NCBI RefSeq assembly: GCF_003725735.1
Contig: NZ_RJTM01000002.1
Span: forward strand, 62,001-126,000
Length of the DNA stretch: 64,000 nt
Reading direction: 5' to 3'
Source of the DNA: Sinomicrobium pectinilyticum
Lineage (GTDB): Bacteria > Bacteroidota > Bacteroidia > Flavobacteriales > Flavobacteriaceae
The translations under genes were made by a program, and so were the position numbers. The notes beneath the pieces are model-generated. The model was not told where the DNA came from, did not search any database, and saw only the letters and a program-made list of their open reading frames with translations. Below are positions 35,887 to 47,100 of the stretch, one piece after another; within the stretch, counting starts at the first letter, position 1; the number at the start of each line of letters is the position of its first letter.

Positions 35887-38800
35887 ATGGGCCGTATTTT
35901 TCTCCTCCTTTTTACCGTGTTTTTTTTGCCGTTGTCCGTAACGTCCCAGAATGACGTATATACTTTCCGCCATTTGTCTACTGCGGACGGATTGTCCCAG
36001 AGCTCCGTAATTGCCATAAAGCAGGATAGGCTGGGACAGATGTGGTTTGGGACACGCGACGGGCTTAACAAATACGACGGTACCAGTTTTACGGTTTACC
36101 GAAATATGCCGGAAGATTCCCTGTCTATTAGCAACAGTGATATTCTTTCCCTGGAAGAAGACCGTTCCGGTAATATCTGGGTAGGAACATATAACGGGCT
36201 CAACCGGTACGACCCCCGGAAAGACCTATTTACACGATATTTTCATACCAATTCCCCGCATTCCCTGAGCAATAATATGGTATTGTGTATCAGGGAACTT
36301 GCCAGCGGGGAAATCTGGATGGGTACGGCCCACGGTATTTCCTTATATGATCCGGAAGAAGACAGTTTTATTACCGTTTCCGCTACGCCTGGCGAACCGC
36401 GTAGTTTGCCGGATAATTTTATATCTGCCGTACTGGAAACTGCAAACGGAGATATCTGGATAGGGACTTCCCGGGGAATTTGCAGGCTTTTAAAAAGAGA
36501 GGGAAATCTTTTTTATTTCAAATCGTACAAGGCTTCGGATGGTGCGGAGCTATACGTCCGGGATATGGTAGAAGACCCGGAGGGGGATATCTGGATAGGG
36601 ACCAAAGATAACGGATTGTATAAGCTTTATACTGCGACCGGTAAAGTCCGGCCATTTTCCGGAGACGGGGCGGATGGAAAAATAGACAAAGATGTCCGGA
36701 CACTTACCATAGACAGGGACGGCGTATTGTGGGCCGGGACGTATAACGGAATAAATACGATAGCGCCGGATGGTGCCGTCCGGAAAATTCTGAACCGGCC
36801 CGGGAAGATGTCCGGTCTTAGCAGGAATACCGTAAAATCCGTATATACCGATAAAAAAGGTTCTGTATGGATAGGAGCTTATTATGGCGGGATCAACATC
36901 TGGGATAAAGCAAATGTTAATTTTACCAATTATCGCCGTACAACAGAACCCAATAGCCTCGGATATGACGTAGTGAGCTCCATTGAAGGGGACAGGCAGG
37001 GGAACCTCTATTTCGGGACCGAAGGAGGAGGAATAACCGTCAGAAATGCTGAAACCGGAAAAGTGGATTATCTACAGGTCCATAACGGATTGCCGGGGAA
37101 TAATATAAAATCCATGTACCTTACGGGAGAAGAGCAATTGTGGATAGGGACTTTCAATGCCGGGATTGCAGTCTATGATACCCGGATCGGAAAATTTACA
37201 GAAAATGTACTGCCCGGGCCATTCCGGGATTTTCTGGACCGGGTGGGGATTTATGCCATAGAAAAAAGCGATACGGATACCTTCTGGCTGGGGACTTTCG
37301 GCAAAGGGCTGGTAAGATATGACAGTAATAATAAAGCCTTTTTTGTCCTCAGGCATGATCCGGAAGATCTTAATTCCATATCCAGCGACCAGATAAGGAC
37401 CATCCTGGCAGATGCTGATACTATTTGGGCCGGAACGCCACGGGGGCTCAACCGGCTTGTTTTTGATAAAAAGAACCCGGGCACCCCGGAAATAAAGCAT
37501 TTCTTTTACGACCCGGAAAAACTGTCGGGCGATGATATCCTTACTGTTTTTAAAGACAGTAAGAAACATGTATGGGTAGGGACAAAGTCGAGAGGGTTGT
37601 TCCGGTGGGACGGAAATACCTTCACCAATGAGCAATTGCGGACGGATAATCAGTATATAACCGCAATACATGGCATTATAGAAGACGAAAAAGGGGATCT
37701 CTGGATCAGTTCCAACCAGGGGATCGTAAAATACGGTCCCCGAACCGGTATAACAAAGCTGTATAACCAGAAAGACGGGCTGGTAAGTAATGAATTTAAT
37801 GATAATGCCTGCCTGAGGCTGGCTTCGGGAAAGATATATTTCGGCGGCCCTATGGGAGTGTCCTCTTTTGATCCGGCTGAAATAGCGGTCAATGCCTATA
37901 CCCCCCGGGTCATACTTACCGATTTCAAGGTCCGGAACGAATCGGTAAACAACAATCAGGAAGGCGAAATACTGGAAAAGAGCATTAGTTATACCCGGGC
38001 ACTGACCCTGAATTATGACAAGGCCAATTTTTCCATCCATTTTGCCATTCCCAATTTCATAAACGCTACGAATAACCAGTATGCCTACCGCCTTATAGGT
38101 CTTGATGATCAATGGAATACCACGTTCGCTACGGAAGCTTCCTATACGATACAGAAACCGGGTACATACCGCTTTGAAGTAAAAGGGGCCAATAACGACG
38201 GAGTATGGAACGAAACCCCGACAGTATTGGAAATTACCGTTCGCCCGGCTCCCTGGAGGAGCTGGTGGGCTTTTACACTCTATGCCCTGCTGATTGTGCT
38301 GGCACTTTACGGGTTAATACGGATTATGAAGTCCAAAGCCAGGCTCCGGCATGAGCTGGAGCTGGAGCATCTGGAAAGGGAAAGGGTCAAAGAAATAAAC
38401 CGCACCAAGTTGCAGTTCTTTACTAATATTTCTCATGAATTCCGTACCCCCCTGACCCTCATACTCGGACCGCTGCAACAACTTTTGTCCGATTATAAGG
38501 GCAGCAATAAAATGTACAAAAAATTATTGGTCATAGAGAGCAGTGCCAATCATTTGCTGCAACTCATCAACAGGTTGATGGATTTCCGGAAACTGGAAAG
38601 CGAACGGTACAGACTGCAATCGGCCGAAGGGAATATCGTTAAGTTCCTCCGGGAAATATACCTTTCCTTTACCGAGTATGCCAAAGCCGGAAATTACATC
38701 TATACCTTTGAAACTCCGGACGAGGAAATACTGGTATATTACGACAGGAATAAACTGGAACACGTATTTTATAATCTCCTATCCAATGCTTTCCGGTATA

Positions 38801-39987
38801 CGCCCAATGGCGGGGAAATAAAATTGAAAGTGGGAAGGGGAAACAAAAATCTTATCGTAGAAGTAAAAGATTCCGGCATCGGGATACCCGACGCCTATAT
38901 AGACAGGATTTTCGACCGTTTCTTTGAAATAGGAAGGCCCGGCAAACCGGAAAACTATAACAAAGGAACAGGTATAGGCCTTTCCCTCGCAAAGAGTAAC
39001 GTAGAATTGCACAAGGGAAATATTTCCGTAAAGAACCGTAAATCGGGGGGAGCCGTATTTAAAGTAAAATTACCTCTGGGTAAAGAACATCTTTCCGGAG
39101 AAGAGATATTGACCGATTTCAAATTCAGTGACGATATTTCCCTGTATACCGGCCAGTCCGAAAAGATCGAATGGCAGGAAGAACAGGAAGTGCACGATCT
39201 GGTAACGGATGAGTCCAAAAACACCGTGATGATCGTTGAGGATAATGCCGCCCTGCGTGCTTTCATCGTTAATCTTATTCGTAAGGACTATAATGTCATA
39301 GAAGCGGAAAATGGCAAAGTGGCCATGAAAAAGGCGCTTAAATATATTCCGGACCTCATTGTGAGCGATGTCATTATGCCCGAAATGGTAGGTACGGAAC
39401 TCTGTGCCAGCCTTAAGGAAAATCTTAAAACCAGTCATATCCCCGTCATTTTGTTAACATCCAGGACCTCTCTCGTGTATAAATTCGAAGGCCTGGAAAG
39501 CGGTGCGGACGATTATATCAGCAAGCCTTTTAATGTAAAGGAGTTTCTGCTGCGAATCCGTAACCTGCTGGAATCCACCCAGCGCCTGAAAAAGAAATTT
39601 TCCAGCGAGGACCACCTTACCCCGTCAGAAATTACCGTCTCCTCCATGGACGAACAACTGCTCAAAAAAGCCCTGCGGATCGTTGAAGATAATATTTCAG
39701 ACGAACAATTCGATATCCCTGCTTTCTGTACCGAACTCGGGGTAAGCCGTACCATGCTGTTTACCAAAATCAAGGCATGGACCAATTTTACACCTAACGA
39801 ATTTATCCGGGAGATCCGTTTAAAAAGGGCGGCCCAGTTGCTCGAACAGGATAAACTCAATATTTCACAGGTAGGGTATAAAGTAGGATTTCGCAATCCG
39901 AAATACTTTGCAAGGTGCTTCCGTAAAAAATTCGGGATGACCCCAACCGAATACATAGACAGATTTTCGGCGGATTACGTAGAATAA
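35887..39987 (+). CDS. Hybrid two-component system regulator (HTCS), 1366-1387 aa
   Basis: Single-chain membrane sensor and transcription factor that controls PUL genes. ATG 35887 gives a clean signal peptide (MGRIFLLLFTVFFLPLSVTSQ). The periplasmic part has repeated Reg_prop blades (recurrent IWIGT/GLNRYD motifs) up to about 690, then a Y_Y_Y domain to about 785 and a membrane helix about 791-812. The cytoplasmic part has HisKA with H850 in ISHEFRTPLT, HATPase with GTGIGLSLAKS, a receiver with D1161 in VSDVIMPEM, and a C-terminal AraC-type helix-turn-helix pair. Periplasmic binding of an oligosaccharide would trigger phosphorelay and activation. The shared element at 40033 and 44044, next to its targets, is its likely binding site. 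Confidence 0.95.
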   Translation: MGRIFLLLFTVFFLPLSVTSQNDVYTFRHLSTADGLSQSSVIAIKQDRLGQMWFGTRDGLNKYDGTSFTVYRNMPEDSLSISNSDILSLEEDRSGNIWVGTYNGLNRYDPRKDLFTRYFHTNSPHSLSNNMVLCIRELASGEIWMGTAHGISLYDPEEDSFITVSATPGEPRSLPDNFISAVLETANGDIWIGTSRGICRLLKREGNLFYFKSYKASDGAELYVRDMVEDPEGDIWIGTKDNGLYKLYTATGKVRPFSGDGADGKIDKDVRTLTIDRDGVLWAGTYNGINTIAPDGAVRKILNRPGKMSGLSRNTVKSVYTDKKGSVWIGAYYGGINIWDKANVNFTNYRRTTEPNSLGYDVVSSIEGDRQGNLYFGTEGGGITVRNAETGKVDYLQVHNGLPGNNIKSMYLTGEEQLWIGTFNAGIAVYDTRIGKFTENVLPGPFRDFLDRVGIYAIEKSDTDTFWLGTFGKGLVRYDSNNKAFFVLRHDPEDLNSISSDQIRTILADADTIWAGTPRGLNRLVFDKKNPGTPEIKHFFYDPEKLSGDDILTVFKDSKKHVWVGTKSRGLFRWDGNTFTNEQLRTDNQYITAIHGIIEDEKGDLWISSNQGIVKYGPRTGITKLYNQKDGLVSNEFNDNACLRLASGKIYFGGPMGVSSFDPAEIAVNAYTPRVILTDFKVRNESVNNNQEGEILEKSISYTRALTLNYDKANFSIHFAIPNFINATNNQYAYRLIGLDDQWNTTFATEASYTIQKPGTYRFEVKGANNDGVWNETPTVLEITVRPAPWRSWWAFTLYALLIVLALYGLIRIMKSKARLRHELELEHLERERVKEINRTKLQFFTNISHEFRTPLTLILGPLQQLLSDYKGSNKMYKKLLVIESSANHLLQLINRLMDFRKLESERYRLQSAEGNIVKFLREIYLSFTEYAKAGNYIYTFETPDEEILVYYDRNKLEHVFYNLLSNAFRYTPNGGEIKLKVGRGNKNLIVEVKDSGIGIPDAYIDRIFDRFFEIGRPGKPENYNKGTGIGLSLAKSNVELHKGNISVKNRKSGGAVFKVKLPLGKEHLSGEEILTDFKFSDDISLYTGQSEKIEWQEEQEVHDLVTDESKNTVMIVEDNAALRAFIVNLIRKDYNVIEAENGKVAMKKALKYIPDLIVSDVIMPEMVGTELCASLKENLKTSHIPVILLTSRTSLVYKFEGLESGADDYISKPFNVKEFLLRIRNLLESTQRLKKKFSSEDHLTPSEITVSSMDEQLLKKALRIVEDNISDEQFDIPAFCTELGVSRTMLFTKIKAWTNFTPNEFIREIRLKRAAQLLEQDKLNISQVGYKVGFRNPKYFARCFRKKFGMTPTEYIDRFSADYVE

Positions 39988-40032
39988 TAATTTTTCCTGT
40001 AAATAAGCTTTCCCCGGAGGGTGTACCGGATC

Positions 40033-40082
40033 TTTGTACACCCATTTTCGAACTTTTACATCTTTCCCTATTTCTACTTTTG
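40033..40082 (+). promoter_or_regulatory. HTCS-type promoter element ahead of GH2 (copy 1)
   Basis: A 31-bp element at 40033-40063 (TTTGTA, then core ACCCATTTTCGAAC and CTTTTAC) is repeated at 44044-44074 with 29 of 31 identical bases. It is followed after exactly 11 bp by a TACTTTTG -7 box (40075-40082). No good -33 box is present, which fits an activator-dependent promoter. A 30-codon open frame starting at 40087 coincides with the predicted transcript start and is not taken as a gene. Confidence 0.75.
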
Positions 40083-40271
40083 AAGCATGAAAAACGGAAA
40101 ATCCGGTATCCGGTCGGCAGAACTGGCCCTCATGGCATTGATTGTGATCATGGGACTGTTGATCATATATCTCAGTTGAAGCGTATCCGGAATGATGTAC
40201 GATGAGACCGACCGGAACTTTTCATAGTGTATAGAGAATCCAGCAAATAAAATCCTAATTAAACTTTACTC

Positions 40272-42752
40272 ATGGCCCGATCATTTCTCGTTTTTGCCAT
40301 TATTACCTTTTTTACCAGTACCGGAAATTATGCCCAGGACAGTACTTCCGTCAGGATCAGTGAGGGGTGGGAATTCCTCAAGGGCGACCTCGGAGGGATC
40401 TGGGAAGCCGTAAGACCCGCAGAGAAAGGAAGTCCCGAAGCAGTTCCTGTTTGGGAAACCGTATCCCTGCCACATAGTTTTAATGCGGAAGATGCCGTAG
40501 ACCCGGATGTCAATTATTACCAGGGCCCCGGATGGTACCGAACACAACTGGAAATAGATAATCCTTTTCCCGGCGGGCGTATATTGCTCCGTTTCGAAGG
40601 TGCCGGGCAAAAAACAGAAGTGTATGTATACACCACCAGGGTAGGAGAACATGTCGGTGGGTATGACGAATGGACAGTAGATATTACCGAAGCCGTGGAG
40701 GCCTTCCGGAAAACTGCTGATTACGGGTCCCGTTTTGAGGGAAGGGTCCCGGTGGCGATACGGTGCGACAATTCCAGGGACCTGGAAATGATACCTTCCG
40801 ATATGTCCGATTTTAATCTCTACGGAGGCATTTACAGGTACCTGAACCTGGTGTATGCCCCTGAAGTGTCCGCCGAAAATATCTTTGTCCGTGCGGAAAC
40901 CGATGTAAAGGGAAAGCTGGGGAAACTGGATATCAGGGCCCGGTTTCACGATCCCCTGAAGGTTAACGAAGCAACCGTACATATCCGGCTTCTCGATCCC
41001 AGTGGGAAACATATCGGGAAGTATGAAAAAAAACTGGAAGGGCTGGCGGGAAAAGTACCATTATGGGAAACTGTCGTTAAAAAACCGGAACTCTGGTCCC
41101 CCGGAAGTCCTAACCTCTATACCGTGGAAGTAGAGGTGGAAACAAAGGGAGGAACAGCACGTTATTCGGAAAAGGCAGGTTTTCGCCATTTTGAGTTTGT
41201 TGAAAAAGGACCTTTCCGGTTAAACGGAGAACGACTGTTACTGCGCGGAACACATCGGCACGAAGACCATGCCGGAGTGGCCAATGCCATGACCGACGAA
41301 CAGATGCGGGAGGAAATGTTGCTGATGAAGGAAATGGGGATCAATTTTATACGTCTCGGTCACTACCAGCAATCCCGTACCATTCTTAACCTGTGCGACA
41401 GTCTGGGTATTCTTGTCTGGGAAGAGATCCCCTGGTGCCGTGGCGGACTTGGAGGCGATATCTATAAAGAACAGGCCAGGCGCATGCTGACCAATATGAT
41501 CGAACAGCATTATAATCACCCCTCCGTGATCATCTGGGGATTGGGGAATGAAAATGACTGGCCCGGCGATTTCGCCGAATTCGATAAAGCAGCTATCCGC
41601 GGTTTTATGTCCGAACTCAACGATCTTTCCCATACACTCGACCCGTCGCGAAAAACAGCTATACGGCGTTGTGATTTCTGTAAGGATATTGTAGATGTTT
41701 ATTCTCCGTCCATCTGGGCCGGATGGTATCGCGGTATCTATACGGAATACAAACAGGTGAGCAGGAAAGAATTCGAAAAGGTAAACCATTTTCTTCATGT
41801 GGAATGGGGCGGCGACAGCCATGCACGGAGACATTCGGAAAACCCGGATAAAATACTGGGGAGGATAACTACCGGAGAAGGAGCCGACGAAAGACAAGGA
41901 GATGCTTCACTTTACGGGGGGACGGCAAGGGTTTCCAAAGACGGGGACTGGAGTGAAAGCTATATATGCAACCTCATAGACTGGCACTTAAAAGAGCAGG
42001 AAACCATGCCCTGGCTTACCGGAACGGCTTACTGGCCCTTCAAGGATTTTTCCACACCCTTAAGACCGGAGAACCCCGTACCCTACGTGAACCAGAAGGG
42101 GGTCGTAGAACGGGATTTTACCAAAAAAGAGGCTTTCTATGTCTTTCAGTCTTACTGGACCGATATACCTATGGCTCATATTTACGGACATTCCTGGCCC
42201 GTACGCTGGGGCGATGAAGGAGAACAGAAAATGATAAAGGTATATTCTAACTGTGATGAGGCCGAACTCTTTGTCAACGGAAAGAGCCGGGGGATAAAAA
42301 AAAGGAATTCCCGCGATTTTCCCGCAGCCGGATTACGATGGATGGTAGTCCCCGAACCCGGAAAGAACGAGGTGAAAGTAATAGCCCGCAAGGGCAGACA
42401 AACAGTTACGGACAGCGTTTCGTTCCGTTATCAGACAGCAAAATGGAAAGCCCCGGCACGTATGGAACTCACCATCGAAAAAGAAGAGAATGATACGGTA
42501 ACGGTTGGCGTCCGTGTATATGACAAAGACGGAATAGCCTGTCTCGATGCAAGGAACTTTGTACGCTTTTCGCTTACCGGGGACGGAAAACTCCTGGATA
42601 ACCGCGGTACTTCGGCCGGTTCGCGCAAGGTACAGTTATACAACGGCAGGGCTGTGATAAACGTCCGGAAGCATGGAGGGCGTAGCGTGATTAGTGTAAA
42701 AGCTGAAGGAATCCCGACAGCATTTCTCGATCTCAAAGGTGAAGCGGAATGA
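40272..42752 (+). CDS. Glycoside hydrolase family 2 enzyme, 826 aa
   Basis: Exported GH2 retaining glycosidase (beta-galactosidase, beta-glucuronidase or related). Signal peptide to about residue 22 (ending YAQ). Then come a jelly-roll sugar-binding domain (PGWYRTQLEI), an immunoglobulin-like domain and a TIM barrel with the acid/base E427 in WGLGNEND and the nucleophile E511 in HVEWGGDSH. The C-terminal domains include a second Ig-like part (about 690-826). Its stop overlaps the start of the next gene by ATGA, so the two are translationally coupled. It is the first enzyme of the HTCS-controlled operon. The exact bond cannot be told from sequence. Confidence 0.92.
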   Translation: MARSFLVFAIITFFTSTGNYAQDSTSVRISEGWEFLKGDLGGIWEAVRPAEKGSPEAVPVWETVSLPHSFNAEDAVDPDVNYYQGPGWYRTQLEIDNPFPGGRILLRFEGAGQKTEVYVYTTRVGEHVGGYDEWTVDITEAVEAFRKTADYGSRFEGRVPVAIRCDNSRDLEMIPSDMSDFNLYGGIYRYLNLVYAPEVSAENIFVRAETDVKGKLGKLDIRARFHDPLKVNEATVHIRLLDPSGKHIGKYEKKLEGLAGKVPLWETVVKKPELWSPGSPNLYTVEVEVETKGGTARYSEKAGFRHFEFVEKGPFRLNGERLLLRGTHRHEDHAGVANAMTDEQMREEMLLMKEMGINFIRLGHYQQSRTILNLCDSLGILVWEEIPWCRGGLGGDIYKEQARRMLTNMIEQHYNHPSVIIWGLGNENDWPGDFAEFDKAAIRGFMSELNDLSHTLDPSRKTAIRRCDFCKDIVDVYSPSIWAGWYRGIYTEYKQVSRKEFEKVNHFLHVEWGGDSHARRHSENPDKILGRITTGEGADERQGDASLYGGTARVSKDGDWSESYICNLIDWHLKEQETMPWLTGTAYWPFKDFSTPLRPENPVPYVNQKGVVERDFTKKEAFYVFQSYWTDIPMAHIYGHSWPVRWGDEGEQKMIKVYSNCDEAELFVNGKSRGIKKRNSRDFPAAGLRWMVVPEPGKNEVKVIARKGRQTVTDSVSFRYQTAKWKAPARMELTIEKEENDTVTVGVRVYDKDGIACLDARNFVRFSLTGDGKLLDNRGTSAGSRKVQLYNGRAVINVRKHGGRSVISVKAEGIPTAFLDLKGEAE

Positions 42753-43993
42753 TCGGCCTGTATAAACATATCGGCAATAAGAAGTACCCGGTAAAGTCAT
42801 ATGGAGGACCTGTAGCAAAAAGCGCACGGGTTTTCCCGGTCCTGTGGATACTGCTGGTTATAACAGCGTGTTCGGGAGAAAAGAATGCGGATTATTATGA
42901 AGAGGCAAAACAGGTCCTTCACGATCAGGTACTGGAGGAAGCGGAACGTGCAAAAGAAATGGAGCCGGTGACGGTAACGTCGGAAATCTCGCCGCGGAGT
43001 GCAGGCTGGAAAAATGATTTTTACTCCGAAGGGGATTACTGGTGGCCGGACCCGGAAAACCCGGATGGGCCGTACATCCAAAAAGACGGACTTACCAATC
43101 CGGATAATTTTGTGGCCCACCGGAAAGCCATGATCCGTTTCAGCCGGATTATCGGTGCCCTGGCTTCTGCCTATAAGATTACCGGAGAAGATGATTATGT
43201 AAAATATGCCGTACCCCATCTGCGGGCGTGGTTTGCAGATAAGAAAACCCGTATGAGCCCGCACCTGAAATGTGCGCAAGCCATTCAGGGGAGGGTTACC
43301 GGACGCGGTATAGGTATTATTGACGGGATACAGCTTATGGAAGTGGCCCGGGGAATGCAGTGTATGGAACGATCGGAGATGATGGACAGTGATGTTCTTG
43401 CTGCTGCCAGGCAGTGGTTCGCAGATTACCTGCAATGGCTTACGACCCACCCTTACGGGAAAGAGGAAATGGGAAAAGAAAATAATCACGGGACCTGCTG
43501 GGTTATGCAGGCTGCATGTTTTGCCAGCTTTACGGAAAATGAAGAGCTGCTGGATTTTTGCAGGAAACGCTATAAAGAGATATTGCTTCCGGGGCAGATG
43601 GCAGAAGACGGTAGTTTTCCCTGTGAAATCGGCCGGACAAAAGCTTACGGATATTCTCTTTTCAATCTCGATGCCATGGTTATGGTATGTCTCATATTAT
43701 CCGGGTCCGGCGATGACCTTTGGCATTACCAGACACCTGACGGGAGGTCTGTACGGAAAGGGATCGAATACCTGTACCCGTTTGTCGCCGACAAATCCCG
43801 CTGGTATCTCGAACCCGATACCATGTATTGGGACGAATGGCCCGTGGCGCATCCGTTCCTCGTTTTCGGGGCGGAAGAATTCCGCCGGAAAGAATGGCTG
43901 GATACCTGGAAAAAACTGGATCACAACCCCCGGGTTGATGAAGTAATACGTAACCTTCCCGTTCGTCACCCCCTGCTGTGGTTTGATAACTGA
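42749..43993 (+). CDS. Alginate_lyase-superfamily polysaccharide lyase, lipoprotein, 414 aa
   Basis: Alpha/alpha-toroid lyase of the alginate-lyase superfamily (as in PL5 and PL38-like families), which cleaves uronate-containing polymers by beta-elimination. The catalytic-type segment N245-N246-H247 lies in KENNHGTCWV, and a Tyr-rich segment KAYGYSLFNLDAM could provide the catalytic Tyr. A lipobox ITAC (Cys 42) follows an unusually long lead-in of about 40 residues that starts at the ATGA overlap with the GH2 gene. No later start exists that keeps the lipobox. It is probably at the cell surface or in the periplasm. Whether the substrate is alginate, glucuronan or another uronan is not shown. 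Confidence 0.82.
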   Translation: MIGLYKHIGNKKYPVKSYGGPVAKSARVFPVLWILLVITACSGEKNADYYEEAKQVLHDQVLEEAERAKEMEPVTVTSEISPRSAGWKNDFYSEGDYWWPDPENPDGPYIQKDGLTNPDNFVAHRKAMIRFSRIIGALASAYKITGEDDYVKYAVPHLRAWFADKKTRMSPHLKCAQAIQGRVTGRGIGIIDGIQLMEVARGMQCMERSEMMDSDVLAAARQWFADYLQWLTTHPYGKEEMGKENNHGTCWVMQAACFASFTENEELLDFCRKRYKEILLPGQMAEDGSFPCEIGRTKAYGYSLFNLDAMVMVCLILSGSGDDLWHYQTPDGRSVRKGIEYLYPFVADKSRWYLEPDTMYWDEWPVAHPFLVFGAEEFRRKEWLDTWKKLDHNPRVDEVIRNLPVRHPLLWFDN

Positions 43994-44043
43994 CCCGAGG
44001 ACGGAAGTTTTTCCGTGCCCTTAAAAACTGTTCCGTATGAATG

Positions 44044-44093
44044 TTTGTATACCCATTTTCGAACTTTTACGTCTGACCGGATACCTAATTTTG
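44044..44093 (+). promoter_or_regulatory. HTCS-type promoter element ahead of susC (copy 2)
   Basis: Second copy of the 31-bp element (44044-44074), differing from copy 1 at only two positions. It is again followed after exactly 11 bp by a -7 box, TAATTTTG (44086-44093). The predicted start near 44098 gives an 85-nt leader to the susC ATG at 44183. Confidence 0.75.
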
Positions 44094-44182
44094 GAAGGCT
44101 GAAAGAAAAAAGAATACAGGAAGTGCTTTCGGGAACGGTGAATATCCTGTTTAATAGTAAAAACCAATCAAAACCAAAACAC

Positions 44183-47100
44183 ATGATAATAAGTAAGAAA
44201 GGGAAGTATGTCTTCGGATTTTTATTGCTTGCATGCACTGCCCTGACGGCGCAGGAACGAAAAATAACCGGTACGGTAACCGGTTCTTCAGATGGCCAGC
44301 CGCTACCGGGGGTGAACGTGGTGATAGAAGGATCCACCACAGGGGTCACTACGGACTGGGACGGGCTTTACGAGATCACTGTTCCGGACGGTACGGCCGT
44401 GCTTAAATTCAGTTATATCGGGTTTATTACCAAAGAGATTACCGCAGGAAACCGGCAGCAAATAGATGTGGTGCTGGAAGAAGATGTCAGTAAACTGGAT
44501 GAGGTAGTTGTTATCGGTTACGGTTCCCAGAAAAAAAGCGATATTACCGGGGCGGTGTCCTCCGTGAAAGCGGAAGAACTGGCAGCCTACCCGGCCTTAA
44601 GTGCTGAGCAGGCTTTGCAGGGACGTGCTGCCGGGGTGGCCGTGCAGTCGAATAACGGCGGAGAGCCGGGAGCTCCCGTTAAAATACGTATACGCGGCGG
44701 AACATCAATCAATGCCAGCAGCGATGCGCTTATTGTAGTGGACGGGTTCGTGGGAGGCTCTATGCCTCCTCCCGAAGATATAGCCTCCATGGAAATACTC
44801 AAAGATGCTTCTGCAACCGCTATTTACGGTTCGCGCGGATCGAACGGGGTGATACTGGTAACGACCAAAAAAGGAAAACCGGGGAAAGTTTCCATAGAAC
44901 TGAATTCCACGTATTCCGTCCAGGAGATCAGCAACAGGATAGATCTTCTGGACGCCGATCAGTTTGCGGCATACCGGGCTTCGTACAATGATAATTACAC
45001 GAGAGGCCCGGCCGATACCGACTGGCAGGATCAGATATACCATACCGGGAGTATAGCAAGTCATCAGCTTTCCTTTTCAGGGGGGAGCGATACGGCCCGG
45101 TATTATATATCCGGGACCTTCTACGACCAGGAAGGTATTATTATTAATTCCGATCTTCAGCGTTTTTCCTTTTTGAGTAATGTAGACCTGGATGTAACGG
45201 ACAACCTCCAGGTAGGCCTCAATATGTTCGGCAGGAGGAATACGGCAAACGGAATTATCACACAGGTAGCTTCCGGGGGTGCGGGGGCGGCAGGAGTAGT
45301 ATCTTCCGCTTACCGGTTTGCCCCGGACCTGGGTATTTATGATGCCAATGGCGATTATACCATAAATTCACTCGGTGATGATATTGACAATCCTGTGGCC
45401 ACCGCCCTGGAAAATGTGAACGAGAGGATTTCGGACCTCTACAGGGCCAATTTTTATGCAGATTATACTATCCTGGAAGGCCTGTCATTCAAAACGACAT
45501 TCGGCTACAGTACGTCCAACAGTACCACCGGTACTTTTCGCCCTACTACCCTTATCGCGGGGGCGGGTGTTGGTGGTGAAGCTACCATACGTAATTCCAG
45601 GTCTACCAATCTGTTGTCAGAAAACTACCTGACCTATAAAAAAGATATCGGTGAAGGCTCTTTAACGGTAATGGGAGGGTATTCCTATCAGAAAAACAAA
45701 TCGGAAGGATCATTTGCAGGGGCCAGGGGATTTGTGTCCAATTCCGTCTCTTACAGAAACCTGGACGGGGGCTCCGTTTACCTGCAACCCGAATCCTCAC
45801 TTTCCGAAAGGGAACTGGTCTCCGTGTTCGGCAGGGTGAATTTTGAATATGACGACCGGTATATGCTGACGTTTACCGGGCGTCGTGACGGGTCTTCCGC
45901 ATTCAGTAAAAACAACAAATACGCATTTTTTCCTTCCGGGGCCATTGGCTGGAACATGGCTAACGAAGAATTTTTGAAAGAAAGCAGTGTGATTTCCAAC
46001 TGGAAATGGCGTGCGAGTTACGGGGTCACCGGAAATCCATCCATCCCGGCATATGGTACCCTGGCCAGGTTTTCGGAGATCTATTCCGTTATAGGTGACA
46101 ACCTGGTGAACGGAGTGGCTGTAACGGTATTGGCCAACGATAACCTGAAATGGGAGTCGTCTTACCAGACCAACCTGGGAGTGGATATAGGTTTGCTGGA
46201 TAATCGCCTGAACCTTACGGTGGATTATTACAACATAGAGACGCGCGATCTTTTGTTTGCGCGCCCCTTGCCCGAGTATATCGGGCTGGCTAACCCTTTC
46301 CAGATTCAGAATATTGGAGTTTTGGAAAATAAGGGATTAGAGGTAACGATATCTTCCAGGAATATTTCCGGTGAAAATTTTAGCTGGAATACGGATTTCA
46401 ACTTTTCCATGAACAGGAACAAGGTGAAAAAATTGCCGGATGGTGAAGACATTCTTATCGATTCCTCCCCGGGGCATTTCCTGCAAAGCGATTCGCAGAT
46501 ACTAAGGGAAGGAGAACCTGTAGGGTCCTTTTTCGGATATATTTACGACGGTGTCATTCAGGAAGGGCAGGAAGTCCCGCAGGGATTCGAAAACCAGCCC
46601 GGGGGTGAACTGTTCCGGGATATTAACGGAAGAGATGCCAACGGCGATCTTACCGGGATGCCGGACGGCATGATCAATTCGGATGACAAGACCATTATCG
46701 GGGATCCCAATCCGGATTTTATTACCAGTCTCAATAATACCTTTACGTATAAGAATTTCGACCTGAACGTATTCTTTCAGGCTTCCGTAGGAGGTGATGT
46801 CCTCAATTACACACTTCTGGAGCTGGCCTCGGGAGATTCCAATGCCACCACCGAAGCACTGAAGGCCTGGACGCCCGAAAATACGGACACCAATGTGCCG
46901 GCAGCTGCCGTACGGGAAAAAAGGATAACGTCCAGGTTTGTCTATGACGGTAGTTATGTACGCCTGAAAAATCTTTCCCTGGGCTATTCCCTTCCGGAGA
47001 AGATACTGGAAAAACTGGGATTTCAGAAGATACGGTTCTTTGTGAGCGGTCAGAACCTGCTCACCTTTACGGATTACCCCGGTGCTGACCCGGAAGTTAA

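Noticed and set aside
37072-38112. 346-codon frame antisense to the hybrid regulator.
   Set aside because: Shadow of the propeller region. No motif or promoter.
40087-40179. 30-codon open frame with a membrane-like segment (MKNGKSGIRSAELALMALIV...) behind HTCS element copy 1.
   Set aside because: Its ATG falls on the predicted transcript start, and the matching bases in copy 2 read CTG, so the similarity is explained by the promoter rather than by coding.
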